Source: Klebsormidium nitens (Eukaryota; Streptophyta; Klebsormidiophyceae; Klebsormidiales; Klebsormidiaceae). Taken from it: a stretch of DNA of 64,000 bases. The notes below the pieces were generated by a model. The model was not told the origin of the DNA. It saw only the letters and a list, made by a program, of their open reading frames with translations, and did no database searches. Shown here piece by piece: positions 1 to 8,551 of this stretch (position 1 is the first letter of the stretch; every line of letters starts with the position of its first letter). Position numbers and translations under genes: made by a program. Location of the stretch: NCBI GenBank assembly GCA_000708835.1, contig DF238763.1:42469-106468 (forward strand), given 5' to 3'.

Positions 1-848
1 AAGATTGATTTTTCTTAAAAATTTACGAATGTGCGTAGTGGAAAACTGCAATCTTTTAAACTCACTCCACTAAAGACTGAAGAATCAAATCAGTTCTTTT
101 TTTTAAAGAGGTGCGAAGCCCTAAGCGCTACCCCAAAAAGCGCAGATCAAAAAAATCTCTTTTTGATCTGCGCTCAATCCGCTATGGGGAGTGGGGTTGA
201 GGCCGAACGAAAAAGGGGGGGTGAAAGCCTTTCATTTTGCAATCAGTTGCTATAATTCAAAACATCAACGTGAGTTATAAAGCGGGAAAAGGAAAAAAAA
301 AGGCACCCCAGTGAGGGGGAGCACCTCATTTCTTTGTTTTTTCTCCCTCTGTTCACACACATAATTCTTTTTTCTCTTGGGTCAATTGCGTCCCCTCTAC
401 TGAGGTTTATTCTTTTTTATTGAATTAAGAGGTTAGCGCTTCCAGCTCTACACATCGTATTGCCTCTAACATTGTTCTTTGCTCTTCTTTTCTCCGGTAA
501 GTGACTTTGTTTCAACAAATCTCTTTTTTTCCTTTGTTCTACTCCCTACCGGGGGCGAAGATCCCTGTACGGGAGTGGAGTAACATCGTTAGTGAGGTTA
601 GGTTAGCGCCCCCCTATTTCATTGCACCCCTGACGGGGGAGTGATTGAATTCAAAAAAATCTCTTTTTTGATTTCATTCCACTCCCGGGGGGAGTGATTT
701 CATTCCACTCCCGGGGGGAGTGATTTCATTCCACTCCCGGGGGGAGTGATTGAATTCAAAAAAATCTCTTTTTTTATTTCATTCGTGGCAATGGCGTGCC
801 CCACTTTCTTCCACTCGCCTTAAAGGCGAGTGACTTTGTTCTTTTTGG
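1..848. repeat. Spacer with dispersed palindromic repeats
   Basis: I see no gene here. From about 535 to 835 there are several copies of a short element made of a GC-rich palindrome (cactcccggggggagtg type) followed by an A-run/T-run hairpin. The same element occurs across the whole window. The stretch near 340-415 resembles the 3' flank and C-terminal end of the tyrosine recombinase at 57626-58909, so it may be a worn remnant of a similar plasmid-like block. Confidence 0.6.
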
Positions 849-929
849 TACTCGCTACCGGACTTGAACCGATAACCCAGAAGGAGCAGATTTTGAATCT
901 GCCGTGTTTACCAATTTCACCAAGCGAGT
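849..929 (-). tRNA. trnL(caa): tRNA-Leu (CAA)
   Basis: It reads tRNA-Leu on the minus strand. The acceptor arms ACTCGCT and AGCGAGT pair fully, the anticodon loop is TTCAAAA with anticodon CAA, and the T-loop is canonical. The long variable arm is as expected for Leu (81 nt). It lies 1 nt from the next trnL, which it resembles closely, so the two look like a tandem duplication with a changed anticodon. Confidence 0.95.
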
Positions 930-930
930 T

Positions 931-1011
931 TGCTCACTATCGGACTTGAACCGATAACCTAGAAGGAACAGATTTTAAGTCTGTCGTGTTTACCAATTTC
1001 ACCAAGCGAGC
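931..1011 (-). tRNA. trnL(uaa): tRNA-Leu (UAA)
   Basis: This is a minus-strand tRNA-Leu of 81 nt. Acceptor GCTCGCT pairs with AGTGAGC through one G-U pair. The anticodon loop CTTAAAA gives UAA. It is the near-identical partner of the CAA gene at 849-929. Confidence 0.95.
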
Positions 1012-1596
1012 AAATATTATTAAAAAGTCTATTGTTATAAATTCTATTCTCTTGCTCCAAAAACTATAGAAACTATGTCTTTGTAAAACTTTTATTCAGT
1101 GCTTCGTACAAATAACATTTTGTACAGAATCAATTGGTTTTTACCCACTAAAGGGTTGGTTTTGATTTGAAAATCGATAAAAGAAACACTTTTTTATTGA
1201 ATTGACTCTGAATTTTTTTTCGTCGAATCAGTCTCTATTGAGATATAATTACAGTTTTAATATTTTGTGCAATATTGCGGGGAATAGAAAAAAACAATTC
1301 AAAACTTTGCTCTTTTTTTCTGTATTTATACATGGAATTGGTTTTTTCTTTTGAATCGGTAATCCTTTTTCTACTCAGGTGCATTCCCAGGGCTATAGCT
1401 TAAAAAAACAATGCACTTCCCTATGTGCACGTTAGAAATAAACAGAGAGCAGGCATATTTGTTCAAACAAAAAAGATAAGAGCACAGCATAATTCTTTTA
1501 ATGATTTTGAAACCAAATGTTTGATTGACTCAAAACGAACAAGTCTTTTTTAATCCTTTGATTCTAAAGGTTGTGGTAAGTTTTCTTTCGCTACAA
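1012..1596. other. AT-rich spacer
   Basis: I find no convincing gene, RNA or repeat here. The sequence is AT-rich with several poly-T tracts. Confidence 0.5.
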
Positions 1597-1670
1597 TATG
1601 CTTGGAAAGATTCGAACTCTCAGCCCCCAAATCCGAAGTTTGGTGCTCTATCCAATTGAGCTACAAGCAC
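1597..1670 (-). tRNA. trnR(ucg): tRNA-Arg (UCG)
   Basis: A 74 nt minus-strand tRNA with acceptor GTGCTTG pairing CAAGCAT, D-arm motif TAGCTC, anticodon loop CTTCGGA (UCG) and a normal T-arm. It should decode CGN arginine codons. Confidence 0.94.
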
Positions 1671-1971
1671 AGACAATAGTGATTGTTGATTTGAGTGAAA
1701 AAAAAGAATGAATAGACAGATAGGCTATTAATAAAAAAAAGAAAATCATTCTGTAAAAAGAAAAATGGATTTATAATAAAAAAAGTGTTTTTTCTCTTTG
1801 ATCCGCTCGCTGCATAAAGTTGCTCTACGCTTTTTAATGCAGTCAATTTTGTATAAGAGATTGCTGGAAAGCCGTGATCCAACCAAAATTCTCACTAAGT
1901 AAAAGAGAGTTGAATAAGCATCGGATTTTAGTTTTATTCATTTTTTTTTCAACATATTTGTTATCAAATCC
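1671..1971. other. AT-rich spacer upstream of the methyltransferase
   Basis: No gene is visible. It precedes the methyltransferase start at 1972. A T-run and tttgttatcaaatcc lie just before the ATG, with no clear ribosome binding site. Confidence 0.4.
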
Positions 1972-2962
1972 ATGAATTACAACACTATCGAATTGTGTGC
2001 AGGATCTGGGGGTATGAGTAGTGGTTTTATAAATGCTGGATTTGTCCCTTTGTTGCTGAACGACAAAGACAAGACATGTTGTAACACCCTCCAAAAGAAT
2101 TGTCCTAATATTCAAGTGATATGCGAGGATATGTCAAAGATCGATTTATCTCAATATAAAAACCGTACCGATGTACTCGTGGCAGGTCTACCTTGCCAGA
2201 GTTTTTCAACTGCTGGAAAGAGAGGAGGGCTGGAGAGTTCTCCAGGGAATCTCGTATATGAGTTTATTCGGCTCGTGAAGGAGGTAAAGCCTCGTGTTTT
2301 TTTACTAGAAAATGTGAAAGGATTGCTCTCGATTCAGAAGGGGCAAATATTTCAAATGCTTATTGAACTCCTAAGAGTCAACGACAAATACAATGTTTAC
2401 CACAAGTTGTTGACTTCATTATGGAGTTCCTCAGAAGCGCGAAAGAATTTTTTTCGTCGGGGTTCGCAATGATATTCCCGAGCTCTATGAATTCCCGTTC
2501 CCACTGAATAGAACCACTCCCTTAAGAGATGTTTTACTGGGCTGTCCACCAAGCCCAGGCTATGAATACCCACAATGGAAGCGTGAGATTATGGATCAAA
2601 TCCCAGAAGGTGGCTGTTGGATACACCTACCACAAGAGATTCAGAAGTCTTACCTAGGTCGTTCTTACGGCGCAGGTGGGGGGCAGCGCGGGGTCGCCCG
2701 TAGATTGAGTATGGATGAGCCTTGTCTCACACTGACGACAAGCCCGTGTCAAAAACGAACAGAGAGGTGTCATCCTCTTGAGACTAGACCTCTGAATGTT
2801 AGAGAATATGCACGAATTCAGACTTATCCCGATGATTCCTTCTTTTCTGGATCTCTAGCAAGCCAGTATCGGCAGATAGGAAACAGTGTGCCTGTTAGCC
2901 TGGCCTATTATGTTGCATTATCCATTAAGAGACTACTCAATGCTAATGCATGTGTGTCTTGA
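1972..2962 (+). pseudogene. DNA cytosine-C5 methyltransferase, frameshifted
   Basis: Family role: methylation of carbon 5 of cytosine in DNA, usually the protective half of a type II restriction system. The N-terminal part (1972-2472) has SAM-binding motif I (ELCAGSGGMSSGF, residues 7-19), the catalytic PCQSF motif (Cys75) and the ENV motif (Glu113). The C-terminal part continues in another frame. It reads YGVPQKRERIFFVGVRND from about 2420, then a target-recognition stretch, then the QIGNSVPVSLAYY motif X, ending at 2962. The break lies near 2417-2420, between HKLLTS and YGVPQ. Compared with the family, about 5 nt seem lost (or 1 gained). Joined, the length (about 330 aa) is normal for the family, so all motifs survive and the damage looks recent or is a sequencing slip. 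It faces a restriction endonuclease gene tail to tail, 87 nt away. Family sure; activity doubtful. Confidence 0.9.
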
Positions 2963-3049
2963 GATTCTCTTTTATCACTTGAATAATGCGTTTATAATTG
3001 GAATCGGGTGCAAAAATCAATCGTAAAAGAAGCGTGCCCGACATATATC

Positions 3050-3541
3050 TTATGCTTCTACTATTTTATCTTCTGCTTTCCCGTTCTGGGCATTTATCAC
3101 ACCATAGATCACTGTATAGTCTGTATGTTGAATTGCAAAGGCCTTTCATTTTTGATAATTATGTTTTCTAGCCGATGAATTATCGGTGTTCAATGAGTTT
3201 TTTAGCTCTATAACAATCTTTCGCTCGTGATTGATCAAATCTAGGCCAGACGGATCGCCTTGTTTTCGATTTTGCCATCCTTCTGCACAACCTATAACTC
3301 CTTGCCATATCTCCCCAATGCGCATCTGAAGGTTTTTGACCTTATGACAAATCTGGTATTCACTCTCTGGAATGACTTCGTCCAGCAGTATATCTTTCGT
3401 TGAACGTGTTCTTATACGGCGACTCCAAATGCCTTGCATCAATTTTGAAATCTTTTCTTTAATCTTTTTAAAAAAATCTTCGCTTCTGTCAAACTGACGA
3501 GATCTGTTCTGGACTTTTTTTTTTCTATAGTTCGCTTTTGT
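3050..3541 (-). pseudogene. Type II restriction endonuclease (Eco47II/Sau96I-like), broken
   Basis: The open frame runs from 3541 down to an in-frame TGA at 3146-3148 and continues cleanly past it to TAA at 3050-3052. It contains DFFKKIKEKISK, then IGEIWQGVIGCAEGW, then SGLDLINHERKIVIELKNS followed by NTDNSSARKHNYQK. The D...ELK arrangement fits a PD-(D/E)xK nuclease core. The KN...NTxNSS signature matches my recollection of Eco47II-type enzymes, which cut GGNCC. After the TGA the frame gives KAFAIQHTDYTVIYGVINAQ, a plausible continuation. No good ATG precedes the DFFKK region; the first ATG is at about 3439. The gene is therefore probably truncated at the 5' end, or frameshifted in a 10-A run, as well as interrupted. 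It converges on the methyltransferase at 1972-2962, which supports an R-M pair. The family call is moderate; GGNCC specificity is inference. Confidence 0.62.
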
Positions 3542-3753
3542 TTACGCTTCTTTTTTTCCCATATCCTTAATAAAAAGATTTCATGGGAGCTTTGGTGAGG
3601 AGTCTGCTGCTCCCTTCTTCGTTCTTTGAGTCTTTGAGCTCTTAAAATTGTCGGGCTATTTCCTTTATAATTCATCTTTTGAATTCTTTTTTTATTGAAA
3701 AAACATCGATTTTCTGAATTTTTGTATTTCTTTCTGTAATGAGCCATAAACAC
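3439..3753 (-). CDS. Lys/Arg-rich hypothetical ORF upstream of the nuclease
   Basis: A 104 aa basic reading frame that overlaps the 5' part of the nuclease frame. It ends in RLKKRFQN, 4 nt past the nuclease ATG. No family is recognised. It may be chance coding in A-rich DNA. It could also hold the displaced N-terminus of the restriction enzyme, joined through a slip in the 10-A run at about 3515. Confidence 0.2.
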   Translation of the reverse strand: MFMAHYRKKYKNSENRCFFNKKRIQKMNYKGNSPTILRAQRLKERRREQQTPHQSSHEIFLLRIWEKKKRKQKRTIEKKKSRTDLVSLTEAKIFLKRLKKRFQN

Positions 3754-4615
3754 ATGTCTTGAATAGAGTACAAAAGACTGTACTTTTTTGCGAGAGTGAC
3801 TCTGTGATATATTCTTATTCGAAAGAAAAAGTGAATGGATCTAATTCAAAAAGATTGCAGGAACAACGTCACTGCCCCAAAAGAGGAGTAGAACAATGTC
3901 ACTGATCGAGTTGTTAACCCTGCTGGGCTGAGAAAAAAAGTCTTATTGAAACGTTAATAAGGTATGGTAGACGAACAATATTTTGAAGGAAAAGCACTCT
4001 TTCTCATTCGTACAAGCCTAGATTTCGCTTTTGAGTTTAAAACAATTCCAATTCATTCAAAGATTCTAGAATCTACACGTGTTGTGAAATCAATTCTATC
4101 TTGCTTGAGAAAAAAAACAATCGTTTATTGATTCTTTTTTTGAATAAAAAGGATTTGAAAAACAAAGATTTTTGTAAAAGAGTAAAGCAAGTGCCCTCCA
4201 TCTCATTTGACTCTCGGTTGAGAAGAAGTGATTTGGAGTATTGTTTTCCACCGAAAAAAAATCAATTGATTTTTTATTGGATATATTTATTCAAAAAACC
4301 TTTGATTAAAAAGCATTCTTTTTATTCAAAGAACGAGTAAAATGACTTATGGGGCTAGCGTTCTCTGCTCCGCTCCAATTCCCTTCGGGGAGAGGCTCTT
4401 CGCTCCCCCTCTTAAAGAAGATTGGAATGAAATCAGGAGAATAAGAGAAGTTTGAGAAGTGAACGAAGCAGCGCACTTGCATCTTATTGCGATGAAAAAA
4501 AGAAAGATTGCTTCCTTTCAAATTGAATATGCTTTTTTCTCTTTAAAAATGATTGATTCATAAAGAAAAGCCATGCCGTTTGATTTCAAATCGAGCTAGC
4601 TCTCACTCAGTCAAT
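3754..4615. other. Spacer, mostly featureless
   Basis: I see no supported gene. A short copy of the dispersed repeat (caattcccttcggggagagg type) is at about 4376-4410. The rest is AT-rich. Confidence 0.4.
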
Positions 4616-4689
4616 CGCGGGGTGGAGTAATTGGTTAGCTTGCCGGGCTCATGACCCGGAGTGTGTGGGTTCGAGTCCTACCCCCGCAC
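4616..4689 (+). tRNA. trnfM(cau): Initiator tRNA-Met (CAU)
   Basis: The anticodon loop is CTCATGA (CAU). The anticodon stem has the three consecutive G-C pairs (GGG/CCC) diagnostic of initiators. The acceptor stem CGCGGGG/CCCCGCA has the C1-A72 mismatch of bacterial-type initiator tRNAs. It is 74 nt, upstream of rns in the same orientation. A diverged relative is at 57271-57344. Confidence 0.95.
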
Positions 4690-5223
4690 AATCGAATGCG
4701 AGCGTATTGAGAGCAAAGAATTTCGAATAAAACGAGAGCAAAATTATTGCCTTTCTTTTTGAAATAAAAAGCCAATTTTCTCTATTCTTAAACAAATTCT
4801 GCATACAACTGTCAATGTATTGAATTGTATAATATTCAATCCAAAAGCATTCTTTTTTTTGTTTACAAAATAATAAAGATCAACTTTTTATAACTATCAA
4901 TTGAAATTTCATCGAATTCCAATAAATAGAAGATGCTAATTGTTCCATCTGTTTGAATAAAATAAAAAGTCTTTTTATTATTCAAAACAAAATTTTTTTT
5001 TCTTTTTTCATTTTTTTAGAATAACGGCGTTACGCAGTTAGGAGCAACAGCTGCATTCACGTAGCCACTCTCTCCCGAAAGGAAAGGAAGGAACCGCACT
5101 TTTCGAAAGTATAGGGGCAAAAATCCTCCCCCTAACGGGGAGTGAGATTTGTTGAATTTTTTTTCAATTCTTTTAGACCATTCAAAAACTTTGTTTTTGA
5201 ATAGAAAAGAAAGAGCGAATTGT
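4690..5223. other. AT-rich leader region before rns
   Basis: No gene is seen. It probably carries the 5' leader of the rRNA transcript. A short GC hairpin (cccctaacggggag) lies near 5130-5145. Confidence 0.4.
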
Positions 5224-6036
5224 ATCCAAAAAAATGAGTTTGATCCTGGCTCAGAATGAACGCTGGCGGTATGCCTAACACATGCAAGTCGGACGCTGTG
5301 CTCTTTTGCTTTATGCAATTGCATTCGGCGCAAAGAGGCACGGGGTGGCGAACGGGTGAGGAACGCGTGAGAATCTACCAAGCAGACGGGGTCAATCCCC
5401 CCTAGCCTTCTTGAATCGAGAAGAAAAAAGCTTCATTCGAAGCATGCTTGAATCTTGTTCCACTCCCTTTTGGGAGTGACTTTGTTCCAAGAGGAAGTTT
5501 ACTTCGAACAGCGCTGCTTGATGAGCTTGCGTCGGATTAGGTAGTTGGTAAGGAAATGGCTTACCAAGCCAACGATCCGTAGCCGGCCTTTTCGGGTGAT
5601 CGGCCACACTGGGACTGAGATACGGCCTAGACTCCCACGGGAGGCAGCAGTGAGGAATCTTGGACAATGGGCGAAAGCCTGATCCAGCAATACCGAGTGG
5701 GTGAGACGAAGGCTAATTAGGTCGTAAAGCCCTTTCGTCGAGAAGAGACAATGACAAGACTCGAAAAAGAAGCCCCGTCTAACTCCGTGCCAGCAGACGC
5801 GGTAATACGGGGGGGGCTAGTGTTATTCAGAATAATTGGGCGTAAAGGGTACGTAGGCGGTCAGATTGAGCTCAGACCTAAGCCATAGGCTTAACCTATG
5901 GACGGTCTTGCAGCTGTTCTGTCTTTGAGTTGGATAGGGAAGAGTGGAATTTCTAGTGGAGAGATTAAATTCATAGATATTAGAAGGAAGGCCGGCGGCG
6001 AAGGCAACTCTTTAGATCCAGACTGACGCTAAGGTA

Positions 6037-6071
<35 letters not shown>

Positions 6072-6309
6072 AGTAGTCCACGCCGTAAACGATGAGTGCT
6101 CGCCTTTGGTCTTTCGATCAGGGGCTTAGCAAACGCGATAAGCACTCCGCCTGGGGAGTACGATGGCAACATTGAAACTCAAAGGAATTGGCGGGGGCCT
6201 GCACAAGCGGTGGAACATGTGGTTTAATTCGAAACAACGCGCAAAACCTTACCAGCCCTTGACATAGAGCACAGCGCCCTCTGAGAGGGGAGGCACTATA
6301 CAATGCTTT

Positions 6310-6351
<42 letters not shown>

Positions 6352-6471
6352 CGGGTTAAGTCCTATAACGAGCGAAACCCTCGTCCCTAGTTGCAAAGTG
6401 CGGCTTGTTCATCAAGCTGTTCACAGAACTCTAGGGAGACTGCCGGCGATATGCCGGATGAAAGTGGGGAT

Positions 6472-7709
6472 AAAACAAAAGGCGCGAAAAGCAACTCCCA
6501 CTAGGGAGGAAAGCGAAAAGCTCAAAAAAAGAGTTTTAGCCAGAGCAATCAACTCTTTTTTTGAGCAAGGCCACGCGCCCTTACTTGACATTGTCCCCGT
6601 GCATGGTAACATGCAAGAACAAAACTGGGTGAATTGCAAAGACAACCTTCTACAGCTTTCTTATAGTTGCTGAGAAGGTCAATCTGCAGCGAAGCATACC
6701 GAACGGAAAAGGCCTTATGGTTCATTTGTGAACCGTAGGCTTATAGGAGTAGGTTTGAACGTTCAACGACTAGAGAGTGAGGATATCCTACCAATAAACT
6801 CTCCACGAGCGCCCGGCAACTCTTACAAAAAACAACATAGCAGAAACGGAAAGCTAAATGAGATCTTTTTTTCACCCTTCTTGTTCCTAATACGCCCCGC
6901 CATACATACAGTATACTCGCTTTCTTTTCATTCATAACGCATGATATACAAAACACCACCCTGGATCTTAGGTACATTATTAGGAGATGGTCATATAGAC
7001 CCCTTTGGTCGCCTCTTTATTGAACATTCAACCAAGCAAAAAGCATACTTCTTTCATAAATTTTTCAAGCTGCAGCATATGAAGGAATGAAATAAAAAAA
7101 AAGTTTTGCCTGCAAATTACAAAGGAATTGATAGGACACAAATTCATAGGAAAACAAAGAAGGCATATACAACTTTTTGTGTACGATCACAGCGTGTGTT
7201 TCAAATTGAGCGAAAATCGTTTTATCCCGAAAAAGAAAAATGAATAAAATCAAAAAACACATTTTTTTGGATTCAATGGGGGGCGGTCGCCCCACTCATT
7301 CCTCTAGGCATTGAACAATGGCTCAATGAAGAGGCACTGGCGTTTTGGTATATGGATGATGGCGGTCGTAATAGTCAATATGGGGCTGGAATGGTTTTTG
7401 ATCTTCTTTTTCAGAGAATGACCGCGCTACTTTAGCACAAGTATTGAACAATCGATTTGATCTTGCAACGAGTTTTCATAATAGGGCTGAAAAGAACGTA
7501 AAGCTTTATATCCGTACTAGTAGTGCACAAAGATTTTGTGATCTTATTAGACCATTCGTTATTCCAGAAATGTTGTATAAGCTTACTAAACCACTTCCGG
7601 CAGGAGGTGACTCCGTTCCACCGACAACGTAAGAGTTGATGAAATAGTCTGACCTTTGGGGTAACCTAAAGAAATAAGAGATAAAGAGCTCTTAGAATAA
7701 CAACAAATG
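6472..7709 (+). mobile_element. Group I intron in rns
   Basis: Exon continuity (ggggat then gacgtcaagtcc, a universally conserved stretch) fixes the borders. The exon ends in T and the intron ends in G, as in group I introns. A P7/S-type motif (aatagtctgacctt) is at about 7646-7660. The intron encloses a decayed LAGLIDADG gene. Confidence 0.85.
6941..7632 (+). pseudogene. LAGLIDADG homing endonuclease remnant in rns intron
   Basis: Homing endonucleases of this family cut intronless alleles to spread the intron. Piece one (6941-7090) starts MIYKTPPWILGTLLGDGHID, a LAGLIDADG motif. Piece two (about 7290-7410) has LGIEQWLNEEALAFWYMDDGG, the second motif. Piece three (about 7412-7632) continues SENDRATLAQVLNNRFDLAT to a stop after SVPPTT. 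The pieces are in different frames, with a stop after piece one and a frameshift near 7405-7415. A repeat-type hairpin (ggggggcggtcgcccca) lies in the gap. The gene is clearly broken. Confidence 0.82.
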
Positions 7710-7845
7710 GACGTCAAGTCCTCATGGCCTTTATGGGCTGGGCTACACACGTGTTACAATGGCAAGCACAGAGGGAAGCAATGCCGCAAGGCGGAGCGAA
7801 TCCTTAAATCTTGTCCCAGTCCGGATTGCTCGCTGCAACTCGCGA

Positions 7846-7882
<37 letters not shown>

Positions 7883-8164
7883 CGCCGCGGTGAATATGTA
7901 ACCGGGCCTTGCACACACCGCCTGTCACATCCTGGGAATTGGTTGTGTCTGAATAAGGTTCAAACGTCATTGATTGATAAGGCTTGCAATGCTCTTGCTG
8001 AGCAAGGCTTGCACGCAAAGGCGGCTAGATCTTACACGGCACGGTCAGTAACTGAGATGAAGTCATAACAAGGTGGCCGTAGGGGAACCTGCGGCCGGAA
8101 TGACCCTAAGATGTTTATGGTTCAAAAAAAGAAAGATCCGTTGCGACGTAAGAGTACACTCTTC

Positions 8165-8290
8165 AAAACAAAGGGGCGATACAATAGAATAGGCAAACAC
8201 CCGATCCCATACCGAACTCGAATTGTGAAACGATTCTATGCCTTATGTACTGATTTTTATCTTTCGGGAGACGAGGTCCCCCTTTGTTTT
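8165..8290 (+). rRNA. rrn5: 5S ribosomal RNA
   Basis: It contains the conserved 5S stretch aacacccgatcccataccga, followed by aactcg...gtgaaac and ctttcgggagacgaggt. The ends form helix I (caaaacaaagggg with cccctttgttttg). It lies between rns and trnM/rnl on the same strand. A mitochondrial 5S gene is an ancestral trait kept only in some lineages. Exact ends are uncertain by several nt because the helix can extend. Confidence 0.88.
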
Positions 8291-8340
8291 GAAGAGTAGA
8301 GCAAGCATATGCTCAGCACAAAGATTCGGCTCAGTTCGTT

Positions 8341-8413
8341 GGCGGAATAGTTTAGTTGGTTAGAACAGCGGAATCATAATCCGCATGCAGGGGTTCAAAT
8401 CCCTTTTCCGCTA
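8341..8413 (+). tRNA. trnM(cau): tRNA-Met (CAU), elongator
   Basis: A 73 nt tRNA with acceptor GGCGGAA pairing TTCCGCT, anticodon loop ATCATAA (CAU) and T-loop TTCAAAT. It lacks the initiator features of the gene at 4616-4689. I call it elongator Met. A lysidine-modified tRNA-Ile cannot be excluded by sequence alone. Confidence 0.85.
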
Positions 8414-8551
8414 TTCTTTCTATCTATTCTCGCATTTTCAGCTGAACTGGATCAAAATCCCATAAACGACCCATTTTTATTCAAACTTTTTTTTTGAACA
8501 CAGTGGGAGGACAAAAAGAAAAATCGGAGTGTATTGCGTCAGCTGTGCACC

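Larger units (their letters stand above)
5224..8105 (+). rRNA. rns: Small-subunit ribosomal RNA, one intron
   Basis: Bacterial-like SSU rRNA. It begins near tgagtttgatcctggctcag and contains the 530 loop (gtgccagcagacgcggtaat), the 690/790 loop region (attagataccccagtagtcc), cgcaaaaccttaccag and gctacacacgtgttacaatgg. It ends after gaagtcataacaaggtggcc. The 3' end is set by eye at about 8105 and no CCUCC anti-Shine-Dalgarno is evident. A group I intron interrupts it at 6472-7709, between ggggat and gacgtcaagtcc. A copy of the dispersed mitochondrial repeat (ccactcccttttgggagtg) sits inside the variable region at about 5455-5505. Ends are approximate. Confidence 0.96.
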
